DNA from: Shewanella sp. VB17
Lineage (GTDB): Bacteria; Pseudomonadota; Gammaproteobacteria; Enterobacterales; Shewanellaceae
Direction: 5' to 3'
NCBI RefSeq assembly: GCF_013248905.1
Contig: NZ_JABRVS010000001.1
Coordinates: 620,001 to 684,000 of the forward strand
DNA: 64,000 bases
Shown here piece after piece: positions 39,801-48,100 of the stretch (the first letter of the stretch is position 1; each line of letters opens with the position of its first letter). The position numbers and the translations under genes are program-made. Below the pieces are notes generated by a model. That model searched no databases, was not told the DNA's origin, and saw only the letters and a list, made by a program, of their open reading frames with translations.

Positions 39801-42800
39801 AGAGCTGCTGGATGAGGCCGGAACTGTTATTAAGTCCCCGTTGAAAGAGAGTAACAAAGTAGACAAACCAGCGGCTGAGGATTTTCTACAAGGTTTGCAG
39901 CAGGTGAGTGTTCCAGAGCGCAAACGCCAGATAGAAGCGTATTTGCAAACCACTCTGGTTAAATTGTTAAAATATTCAGGGACAATTGAAGCAAATGTCA
40001 GCCTGTTTGATCACGGCTTAGATTCTCTGTTGGTGATCGATCTGCGGGGATTGCTGGAACGGCGTTTTACGCAAAAATTTGAGTCGACCTTATTATACGA
40101 TTATCCCAGTATTGCTGAACTGACTGGATTTCTGCTTAAGTGCTTACCTGCTAATCATAAGGCGGCAACATCTGCACCTGTTACTGCTCCTTTACCAACT
40201 CACAGCAGCGAAGAAGAAGCTGACTGTGCCATCGCTGTGGTAGGGATGTCATGTCGTTTCCCAGGAGGGGCCAATTCACCTCAGCAGTTTTGGGAGCTGT
40301 TGAAGGAAGGCGTGGATGCGGTGAAAGCTGTTCCTGCTGATCGTTGGGATCATGCAAAGTATTACGATCCGGATCGGACTAAATCAGGCAAGATTTATGT
40401 TGCTGAAGGCTGTTTTGTCGATCAGGTGGATCAGTTTTGTCCGGAGCGCTTTGCAATTTCGGGTATCGAAGCTGAATTAATGGATCCACAGCAACGAATG
40501 TTACTGGATGTTAGCTATGAGGCGTTAGAGAGCGCCGGGCTGGATCCTATGGCACTGACTGGCTCTGAAACCGGTGTTTTTGTTGGAGTTATGACGCAAG
40601 ATTATCTGCAACTGACCCAACATGTTCGTGAGCATGCGTTTTATGTGGGGACAGGGTCGGCCAATAGCATTGTCGCCGGGCGTATTTCCCATGTGTTTGG
40701 TTTAATGGGGCCGTCAATGACCTTAGATACCGCGTGTTCCTCTTCGCTGGTGTCGGTGCAATTAGCTTGTACAAATCTTCGTACTGGCGCATGTGATATG
40801 GCGCTGGCTGGTGGTGTAAGTTTGCAGTTGTCTCCTGAGCCACTGATGATTGAATGTGCGGGCGGTATGCTTTCACCAAATGGTCGTTGTCGTACCTTTG
40901 ACGCCAATGCGGATGGCTTTGTCCGTGGTGAAGGCTGTGGTGTAGTGGTACTGAAACGATTAGCTGATGCCGAGAAAGATGGCGATCCTATTATAGGTAT
41001 TATACGTGGCGCTGCTGTCACACATGATGGCCGTGCAGGTGGTCTAACGGTTCCTAATGGTTTGTCGCAACAAAGGGTATTGGAAAAAGCATTACAGGAT
41101 GCAGCGGTCTCTCCAGCGGAAATATCCTACATTGAGGCTCATGGGACAGGTACACACCTGGGGGACCCTATGGAGTTAAATGCTTTACAGGCTGTGTTTG
41201 GGGGGGCACACAGTGAAACCTCTCTTTATGTCGGTTCGGTGAAAACTAATATTGGTCATGCCGAAGCTGCGGCGGGGATTGCCGGATTGATCAAGGTTTT
41301 GCTATGTCTGCAGCACGGTAAATTGGTGCCCCATTTGCACTTTGAACTGCCTAATCCTAATTTTGACTGGCAGCAAAGTGGGATTGAGGTGATAGATAAA
41401 TTACGTGAATGGGCATCAACTCAGCCCCGTCGGGCAGGGGTAAGTTCTTTTGGTTTGAGTGGTACTAATGCTCACTTGGTGGTGGAAGAGTATGAGGCAG
41501 TAGAATTACCTCAAGATATTGCCGATGATTTCGTGCCCCTGGCTGTATTATCGCATATCAATCGTGAGCAATTGCAGCATGATGCCAGTCGTTATTTACA
41601 GGCGTTAACTGAGGTTCCTATGCCGGTAGTTGATGTGGCTTATACCTTTTGTGCATCGCGTGCCGGACAGTCTGTTCAGGCTATTCTTCCCGCTGCGTCA
41701 ATGTCTGAGTTGATCGAGGGGTTGCAGGCATTGGCAAAAGGCAAGATCCGGATCAGCGAGAAAAACGTGGTACAGCCTCAATTGGTCTGGCGCTTAGCCG
41801 TTGCACAAGTACCAGAGTGGCGAGAGCAAATAGCTGGTTATTATCAGCAATTTTCAGCATTTAGGCAGGTGATTGATGATTGCGCAGAGGCACTTGGTGC
41901 CCGCGGCTTTGACATTAGCTCGCCAGATGTTTTATGTGCTAGTGAGTGTCTTGATATACCTGAGTCCCTCCATTATGCCATATTAGGGCTGGCTTATGGT
42001 CGGTTGTTATTATCGCTGGGCGTAGCCCCTGAACAGCTTTATGCACAGGGACTTATGTTGTTACCTGCTGCAGCCTTAAGTGGCGCTGCGAGTATTGATA
42101 ATATGTTGGCAGGTTTGCTTGCTACAAATGAAAGTGAATTGCAAGCGGCATTGTCGGCTGTGGACTTTTCCAATAGTGAACTGCCGATCGTCTTTATAGC
42201 TGATACTCATATCCCTGCGGGTTTTAATCAGGCTTGCAGTGTTGCATGTGACAAGCCCTATAGCAGGGACTCGCAAACGGATACGAATGCTGAAAGTGAA
42301 ATGGTTTTGGAGCTGTTATTAGGTTTGGTAGATGTGCCGGGTGTGCGGCCTTGTAGTGCGCTTCATCAAGTATTGACCGCTCTATCTCATCAGGGGCAAA
42401 AAATTAACTGGCAGAATTATTTTGCTTTTTCCAAGCCTCGTAAAGTGCAGCTTCCCAGTAGTCTTTTCCCTGCCCGGCGTTATTGGGTGTCAGAGCAGGC
42501 GCTTAAGGTACAGACAATACCTTCGTTGATCACTCATGATATTACGTCGGCAGGAGATGGACGTCGTTATGTTGAGTTTGATTTAGATGTCGACCAACAA
42601 TCTTTTCTGGGGGAGCATTGTCTGGACAGCACTAACATATTTCCTGCTGCGGGGAGCTTAGCTTTAGCGGTGCATGCTTTGGCGTCAACCCGTGGGATAT
42701 CTATTAATGGTGTGAGATTTTTACGGCCTCTGAAATTTGAACAGCAGTTATTAGTGCAGCTGGAAGTCTTCGCCGATGGTCGTGCTCAGCTGTATTCCCG

Positions 42801-45114
42801 TGAGTCGGCGACACAAGCATGGCAAAGCTTTACTGCCATTGATTCGCTCACTGTGACTCAAGCTACAGCTGAAGGGGGAATCAATGTCGATGAGCTATTG
42901 GCAACACTGCGTATTATCCGCGATAAGGCCACTTTCACTGTGGATAAGGAGACTTTTTATAGCGATTACATCCCGAAAGAACTTGGTCTGCAGGACACTT
43001 ATCGCCGTATTGAGGGGATGTGGCGTGAAGGTCAAAGTGCGGTGGCTAAAATACGTACCCTGTCGGCAGATTTTATTATTGCTCCCCAAGTCTTAGATGC
43101 GTGTTTACAATCGGTGAATGTGCTTGGTGATATTCTGGGGGGGGCAGGCGGACTTTTCCTTCCTTATGGCATAGGGCGGGTCACGCTTAATGCTTGGCCA
43201 GGAGGTTTATATTTCTGGTGTTTGGCACAATATCTCCCCGATGAGAGTAGTGCAGATGAACTGGTGTACGACATCTCTATTATCGATGAAAATGAACAGT
43301 TATGTGGACGCTTTGAGCAGGTTAGCTTCAGAAAAGTGACTCAGTCTTCATCGTTGCTATCTACTGAACTCGATCAGGTTTTATTGCGCCAGGTGAGCTG
43401 GCAAGCTTCGACATTACCGGGTGTTGAAGCGGTTAATGCTTTGTCAGATGTTTTGTTAGTTGGTCGTAAAAACCCTTCACAGCAACAGATACAAGCGAAT
43501 TTTCAAGGCCGTATGCATCAGGTTTGGTGTGATGATATTGCTGAAAATGCTCAGCAGAAAATACAAGCGGTATTTGACAGCCATAGGGATGCGCAGGCTT
43601 TGATCTATACCGAACTTTTAGATGTGATGGATGCTGATACAGTGCTACCTGCCAATTGGAGCGAAGGTGCAGGTGATGTACTTTGGTGTCTGGCACAATG
43701 GTTGATTGCTGCCAGTGAGCAAAATTTACCTGTGATAGTGTTAACGCAATTTTCGCAAAATGTTGACAGTGAAAACGCCCCATCTTCGGGAGCGACCTTT
43801 GCTGCTGCAGCCTTGGTACAAACCGTGACTCAGGAGTTTCCATCATTACATGTGGTATTGGTAGATGTTGATGAATGTGTTACAGGCGTCTCGGGAGTGC
43901 CTGTCTGGTTGGCTGAAGCCGTCAGTGAAAAGGCAGAGTCTGTTGTGGCCTACCGTCAGGGCCAGCGTTACCTGAGAAAGCTTGAGATAGCCCTCCATTG
44001 GCAAGAAACTACCGAGAGTGATGTGATTTCTACAATTCGCACTGATCGCACTTATGTTATTTCTGGAGGTCTGGGGGAGCTTGGATTGCTTAGCGCCGAA
44101 AGGCTTGTCGCAGAGGGAGCAAAAGCACTAGCGTTATTGACTCGCTCAGCGCGTCCTGAGACCGATGCTCGGGTAGCTGCGTTACGGGCATTGGGCTGTC
44201 AGGTACAGGTGCTGTATGGCGATGTCAGTCATTTAGGCCACCTGCGTGAGCAGATGGATATTATTGCTCGCGAGATGCCACCAGTTGCTGGAATCCTCCA
44301 TGCCGCAGGCACTTTATCTAATGCGCTGTTAAAGCAGCAAAGTGAAACAGGCTGGCAATCAGTATTATCAGCCAAGGTGCAGGGGGCGCTGAACTTGTAC
44401 GAACTTAGCCAGCCAATGTCATTGGATTTCTTTGTGTTATTTTCATCCATTGCTTCGATTGGTGGCTCGGTGGGGCAGGCGAACTATGTTGTGGCGAATG
44501 CTTTGCTGGATTACCTTGCCCGACGTTGGGCCCATCAAGGTATTCCAGCAATGAGTATTAACTGGGGGGCGTGGGAAAATACGGGAATGGCAGGGCAGGC
44601 TGAGGCCAGGGGTGTTGCATTTCAGCAGCGGTTAACGTCTGAGCAGGCATTGACATCCTTGAGCCTGTTATTACGTCAGCCTATGGCGCAGGTTGTTTGC
44701 TATCGAGATGATGAGGAAGATGTCGTATCGAGTGAGATAGAGCAAGGAGGGACTGTACTGGACAGCGACTTTTATGAACTCACTGCAGATGAGCAAAGCG
44801 TCTTGGTTGTTCAAGTTATCCATAACGCTTTAATGGATTTTCTCAAGATTGAGGCGAGTCAGGTGTTAGACGAACGTCCATTCTTTGATTTTGGCATGGA
44901 TTCAATCACGGCGGTGGATTTCAGCTATCGCATCAGCAAGGAGTTCGCACTGGAGCTTCATGTAGATACCATTTTTGACTATCCCAGTGTGATTACGCTG
45001 GCAGAGCATATTTTACAGTTGCTGCGTCTTGACGAGCAGGTTCAGCCACAGGAAGAGAGCATGTCTATCGATGATATTTCTAAAATGCTCGAACTGGAAC
45101 TGGAAAATGACTAA
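33889..45114 (+). CDS. Modular PKS, module 8 (KS-AT°-DH-CMT-KR°-ACP) and module 9 (KS-AT°-DH-KR-ACP)
   Basis: TTG start supported by AAGGAG. N-terminal coiled-coil docking helix (LKIQEKDRRIRELE). Module 8: KS 34010-35280 (ETHGTGT, active); AT region 35310-36360 with GTGIVAA where GHSxGE should be; DH 36390-37290 (HLVAGKIMVP, DACFQ); C-methyltransferase near 37700-38400 (EVGAGTGATT); KR with TGGFGDLG and the catalytic Ser and Asn, but the catalytic Tyr is His (QANHAAAN, codon 39505-39507); ACP GLDSLL near 40020. Module 9: KS 40225-41490; dead AT 41530-42500 (YAQGLMLLPA); DH 42540-43340 (HCLDSTNIFP, DACLQ); KR (SGGLGELG, SxYxN, LSN instead of LDD); ACP GMDSIT near 44895. Acidic docking tail. 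Module 8 may leave a ketone, or its reduction may be done by another KR. Module 9 should give an alkene. Confidence 0.94.
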   Translation: MNNSEKNKQGTNTHKDLLKSSILKIQEKDRRIRELEGEREEPIAVIGMSCRFPGAPDPEAFWQLIKNGDDAVTIMSDQRWDMKEYFSAVAAEPGKINTRHFGLLDAVDQFDPAAFGISEVEAPYIDPQHRLLLEQAWFCFERAGLDIAAVKGTDAGVFIGQMNNDYTRLLKSTMDLNAYVGQGNALSAAAGRLSYAFGLTGPSMSVDTACSSSLVTVHLACQSLRMGECSMALAGGVNLLLSPEAAIGASVANMLSATGRCNTFGDGADGYVRSEGCGMVLLKTLAQAEADGDRILAVIRGSAVNQDGRSHGLNAPNGPAQMEVMRRALAHARVTPAQVAYLETHGTGTSLGDPVEVQAIDAVYGRAKDRSETLTLGAVKANIGHCESAAGVAGLIKLVLLLQHDVLPPITHLDKLNPHLDDLSEHLVFPRKQGQSWNSQQPRIAALSSFGYTGTNAHLVMARHVSTVKTEVDDSFVIEDYPFYFSAHSAASLRDQLLLLAEHLKSRPDISLRHLAATVNRTQNTFAYRFGIGVRTHDELLSYLLSGAESEFIELPLKPAVVLCFGCSPLTSFTFSDVFADASWSARYLKLQKELEQITGLSLEALSGSEDYPVLRQMVTQLLSAEKLIAEGLLSQQVQAQGTGIVAALVFAGVLGFEQAVRLCFSLDQSSDDGLAKAEWQALMDSLDLAEALRQVSVSANGAKARFWLEWPNNRVGDAKIILDEMLTKVDDRPLIDWPLQQGELAIELTQLKVLTETSVIAGTIESDEKNVDPWLGLAVALFNLGWSLISKAGNKGVKDDVYPLPDYAFDRRSYWLPEQVTARVSSLPLMFSPVRHGVFTTELTEPNGSSLFAGELSLARLPFLRDHLVAGKIMVPASLYFDMIAEVCSGPSGAPARIKDMQILQACILDIKPVAVYCRVSGTDTATATVDIYTKDADKDTWCKHVSASVELYAELALQTYTLTADRKMCPQSVAVDKHLAKALQAGIEYGESFQAISKLFRGVGVALAKIEWPASLPSQWSGRGLHPVILDACFQVISAAIADTGNEDDIPPLFVPTKIQGLEDTGHRPRELWCFVRIQGPNPHWESDAELHDYLREREQFAVSLHAYDEQGREVITIERFEASRYQPSLAAPVWADWLLEKHWLVLPSLVSALTITADDLWTQARPHVEAAQYVMDAAVLEDLDALSGHYIRAAFSQLGLALEEGLILDDVMQHQDVQPGYRRLVQRLLFLNCQLPVTELSARTLESRLRIKLATQTSELDLLVRCGEALADVLCGKTKAVDLLFVEDKSKDAGAVYQDSAGSLALNDRIAAMVAQAVTSLPQGRRLRVLEVGAGTGATTRQVLKQVEGLAVDYVFTDLSEHFLTRAKDKFHHSEAIDYQIFDLQLDPHSQGFTAGQFDLIIAVNVLHATSDLARTLNHLSLCLADGGILLLRELTQPLAWLDLSFGLTAGWWNFTDLDLRQESPLLESSAWEKLLKECGFESALATDEPERTESIFVAKKVAQCRAQIPPEPKGCYLVLADEDIGVEMQWLTPLKKDLEMRGQSLVMISSDDALHHGHLQHSDDFSALFAEIEKTNGAITGIVYAWSLRPADLIAETLLEAAELYLKYPLLLCQALLHSRWRHLCPSFLTAGAQPLADKVTQPMQAMLWGHVFAYINENGTFARLIDLDPSTVVGDILCEALAQTEECQIVIRDGQMCAARLRRASLSVLDTATAHSQIVAHGSYLITGGFGDLGLQTAKTLAAQGAKHLILIGRFVRRDAEPILNELRDQGVQVLPVYVDVSDEALLHAALKEVLAELPPLRGVVHSVGVLEDGVIEQQSWERYMRVLQPKVFGAIHLYRSVIDCDLDFFVIYSSASAIMGNPGQANHAAANAFLDAFSWYLRGLQLPGLSIGWGAWSDIGAAAALDMTARLSESDSVAGTIDPKQGIAVIEQQFACENVQFAVLPLQHSQSLDADHLPQVQRLLVELLDEAGTVIKSPLKESNKVDKPAAEDFLQGLQQVSVPERKRQIEAYLQTTLVKLLKYSGTIEANVSLFDHGLDSLLVIDLRGLLERRFTQKFESTLLYDYPSIAELTGFLLKCLPANHKAATSAPVTAPLPTHSSEEEADCAIAVVGMSCRFPGGANSPQQFWELLKEGVDAVKAVPADRWDHAKYYDPDRTKSGKIYVAEGCFVDQVDQFCPERFAISGIEAELMDPQQRMLLDVSYEALESAGLDPMALTGSETGVFVGVMTQDYLQLTQHVREHAFYVGTGSANSIVAGRISHVFGLMGPSMTLDTACSSSLVSVQLACTNLRTGACDMALAGGVSLQLSPEPLMIECAGGMLSPNGRCRTFDANADGFVRGEGCGVVVLKRLADAEKDGDPIIGIIRGAAVTHDGRAGGLTVPNGLSQQRVLEKALQDAAVSPAEISYIEAHGTGTHLGDPMELNALQAVFGGAHSETSLYVGSVKTNIGHAEAAAGIAGLIKVLLCLQHGKLVPHLHFELPNPNFDWQQSGIEVIDKLREWASTQPRRAGVSSFGLSGTNAHLVVEEYEAVELPQDIADDFVPLAVLSHINREQLQHDASRYLQALTEVPMPVVDVAYTFCASRAGQSVQAILPAASMSELIEGLQALAKGKIRISEKNVVQPQLVWRLAVAQVPEWREQIAGYYQQFSAFRQVIDDCAEALGARGFDISSPDVLCASECLDIPESLHYAILGLAYGRLLLSLGVAPEQLYAQGLMLLPAAALSGAASIDNMLAGLLATNESELQAALSAVDFSNSELPIVFIADTHIPAGFNQACSVACDKPYSRDSQTDTNAESEMVLELLLGLVDVPGVRPCSALHQVLTALSHQGQKINWQNYFAFSKPRKVQLPSSLFPARRYWVSEQALKVQTIPSLITHDITSAGDGRRYVEFDLDVDQQSFLGEHCLDSTNIFPAAGSLALAVHALASTRGISINGVRFLRPLKFEQQLLVQLEVFADGRAQLYSRESATQAWQSFTAIDSLTVTQATAEGGINVDELLATLRIIRDKATFTVDKETFYSDYIPKELGLQDTYRRIEGMWREGQSAVAKIRTLSADFIIAPQVLDACLQSVNVLGDILGGAGGLFLPYGIGRVTLNAWPGGLYFWCLAQYLPDESSADELVYDISIIDENEQLCGRFEQVSFRKVTQSSSLLSTELDQVLLRQVSWQASTLPGVEAVNALSDVLLVGRKNPSQQQIQANFQGRMHQVWCDDIAENAQQKIQAVFDSHRDAQALIYTELLDVMDADTVLPANWSEGAGDVLWCLAQWLIAASEQNLPVIVLTQFSQNVDSENAPSSGATFAAAALVQTVTQEFPSLHVVLVDVDECVTGVSGVPVWLAEAVSEKAESVVAYRQGQRYLRKLEIALHWQETTESDVISTIRTDRTYVISGGLGELGLLSAERLVAEGAKALALLTRSARPETDARVAALRALGCQVQVLYGDVSHLGHLREQMDIIAREMPPVAGILHAAGTLSNALLKQQSETGWQSVLSAKVQGALNLYELSQPMSLDFFVLFSSIASIGGSVGQANYVVANALLDYLARRWAHQGIPAMSINWGAWENTGMAGQAEARGVAFQQRLTSEQALTSLSLLLRQPMAQVVCYRDDEEDVVSSEIEQGGTVLDSDFYELTADEQSVLVVQVIHNALMDFLKIEASQVLDERPFFDFGMDSITAVDFSYRISKEFALELHVDTIFDYPSVITLAEHILQLLRLDEQVQPQEESMSIDDISKMLELELEND

Positions 45115-45139
45115 TTATAAGAATCAAGGGAATAGAACA

Positions 45140-48100
45140 ATGCAAGACACCAAGCCATTACTGACAAAAAGTTTAAATGAAATAAAACGGTTAAAGGCTG
45201 CTAATCAGCAACTAGAACAAGCGCGTAGAGAGCCTATAGCCATTGTTGGGGTGGGTTGCCGTTATCCGGGAGGGATAGGGTCGCTGGAACAGCTCTGGCA
45301 GGCCTTAGAAGAAGGGCGTGACTGTATTTCACAAATGGATGATCAGCGCTGGCCAATGCGTCGATTTCTCACTGATGATCCGTACAAGAAAGGAGGGATA
45401 TACAGTGATGCCATGGGCTTGCTTAAAGGGATTGATCGTTTTGACCCTACTCAGTTTGGTTTGACTCATGAGGAAGCCAAACATATCGATCCGCAGCACC
45501 GATTATTGATGGAACTGGTTTGGGAAACCATCGAGGATGCGGGTTATGCAGTGAATAGCTTTATTGGCAGCCGAACGGGTGTATATGTAGGGCTGATGAG
45601 CGATGATTATGGCCAGTTACAAGGCCCGCTGGAAGCTGCAAATTATTACATAGGTGCAGGAACTTCCCGTAGTTGTGCCGCTGGACGGCTGGCTTATACC
45701 TATGGTTTGGAAGGTCCGGCGATCACACTAGATACGGCGTGTTCATCTTCGCTGGTTAGCGTACATTTGGCTGTGCAGGCCTTGCGCCAAGGAGAGTGTG
45801 ATAGTGCTATCGCCGGTGGCGCTAATCTTATTTTGTCTCCTCAGGGCAGTGTGGTGGCATGTCGCTCCCAGATGTTATCTCCTTCCGGTCATTGTCATAC
45901 TTTTGATGCCAATGCTGACGGATATGTTCGTTCTGAAGGTTGTGGCACTGTGCTGTTAAAACGTCTTAGTAGTGCATTGGAAGATGGGGATCAGATTTAC
46001 GCATTGATCCGCGGAACAGCGGTCAACCATGATGGCCGGAGCCAAGGATTAACCGCACCTAGTGGTCAAGCGCAACGGCGTGTGATCGCTGCTGCTTTAG
46101 CTGATGCTGGTGTGGCACCAGAGGCTGTTGATTTTGTAGAATGCCATGGCACAGGTACTGCTTTGGGGGATCCTATCGAAGTGCGCGCGATTGAGGCGAG
46201 TTATCTAAAAGGGGCTCACGCTAAAGGCACAAAAGCGGATGATGGACAAAAGAATAATATTAAGGCTCACAAGCCGCTTATTATCGGAGCCTTAAAATCC
46301 AATCTTGGCCATATGGAAGCTGCCGCTGGTATTGGTGGTTTGCATAAAGCGATACAGGTTGTGCGTCAACGAAAGGTCCCCCAAAATATTAATTTCAACA
46401 CCCTGAATCCACAAATTAAAGTGGATTTGAATACCTTGTGCATTGCAGGCGAAACCATGCCGTTGGAGGATGAGGGATCGCTCTATGCGGGGGTGAGTTC
46501 ATTTGGTTTCAGTGGTACAAATGCTCATGTCATTATCGAGTCTTATCAAGGGGAGTCTGACATTGAATCCGAAGGAGAAGGCGGGATTTTCCGCCTTGCC
46601 GCTCATTCAGGTGCTGCGCTGAGTGAGTATAGCCGACGTTATTTGGAATTACTGGATCGTGATACTTCAATAGATTTGCAAACTTTGTGTCGTACGGCCG
46701 CTATAGGTCGAGATGAAGGTGATTTTCGTTTTGCATTCTCGGTGAATGACAGAGAAGATCTACGTGCTTGTCTTGAAGAATATAATGATGTGATGGCGGG
46801 TGACGAAATATGTTCGGTGACGAAGTCTTTTCCTTGTCTCTGGGTGATCGGTGGTCAGCCAAATGTTGATTGGATGCTGGCACGTCATTTGTACAATAGC
46901 CGCAGTGTCTACCGTACGGCAATAGAGGATGCTTATGAGCATTTGCAGGCATCGGGACATCCACATAAGCTGAATGATTTCCAGCGTCTGCTTGATGGCA
47001 TAGATCAAACTACAGCAGTGTTACCCCATGCGCTACATAGGTGGGCACTGGCTAAGTCACTTCTTCATATGGGATTATCCCCGAGCCGTATTGTTGGAGT
47101 TGGTGTTGGAGAATACATTGCAGCGAGTATCGCAGGTTTAGTTAACTGGAAAGACTTAATGACGATTCTCACCTCGGGTGAGGTGCGGCCAGATATCTCT
47201 CTTGGACGAAAACTGTATGAGTTTGTCAGTACAGCAGGAAAAGATGCGCTTTTACCTCAAGCATGGCTTGATCATCGCTCTATGCTCGATGAAGCGGAGA
47301 TAGGCTCACTGACCGCTGACTTTAGTGAAGGTTGTGATGCGGATGAATTTTGTGAAATTGTTTTGACGCATGGCTTGTCGTTGCAAATGACGGATGCACC
47401 TGAGGAACGGGTATTCTTATGGGTGCATGGTCAAACTAATCGTGATCCAGCATTGCATTTTGAAAGCTTTTTGGCTCAGTGTTATATGGCAGGATACAAG
47501 CTCCGTTGGGAGCGGGTATTTGAAGATCAGCCAGTGCGGAGAATTAGTCTGCCAAGTTATCCTTTCCAGCGGCAAAGAGTATGGACACAGTGGGGCTATT
47601 CGTTTGATGAAAGTTTACCATCTACGGTTGGCAGGCCCGGCATTGAGACTCAACAACACCCGGCGCCAGTCATACATGGGGAGGAGAGTATTGCCCACCC
47701 AGTATTGCACCGGGTATTTGTTTGTCCATCCGGGATCCGTAATTTCTCAGGTGAGTTGTCGTTATTAACTATGCCGTATTTGTCTGCACATGTTGTGCTG
47801 GGTGAAATGGTATTGCCGGCCAGTTTGTTTGTCGACATGATTATGGCTGCGGGGCAATGGTGTTGGCCTGATCAAGCATTGTTAGTTGATGATCTTCAAT
47901 TACTGCATAAACGAGTATTAACTGATGAGCCTATTGATATGTATTGCCATGTCAATCCAGCTGACGGGACTGTGGCTGTCTACAGTAAAACGCGCGAGTT
48001 GGATAAGTGGCAGCAGAATGTGCGTGCCCGCTTAAGCAGTTGCCCACAGAAATCTGAGTTACGACCTGAAATGGCATTAGAAGCTTATCAGGCGAAGTGT

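Noticed and set aside
45029..45106. Early in-frame start for the module 10 PKS
   Set aside because: It lies inside the coding end of the previous gene; ATG 45140 has a ribosome site and begins a normal docking helix.
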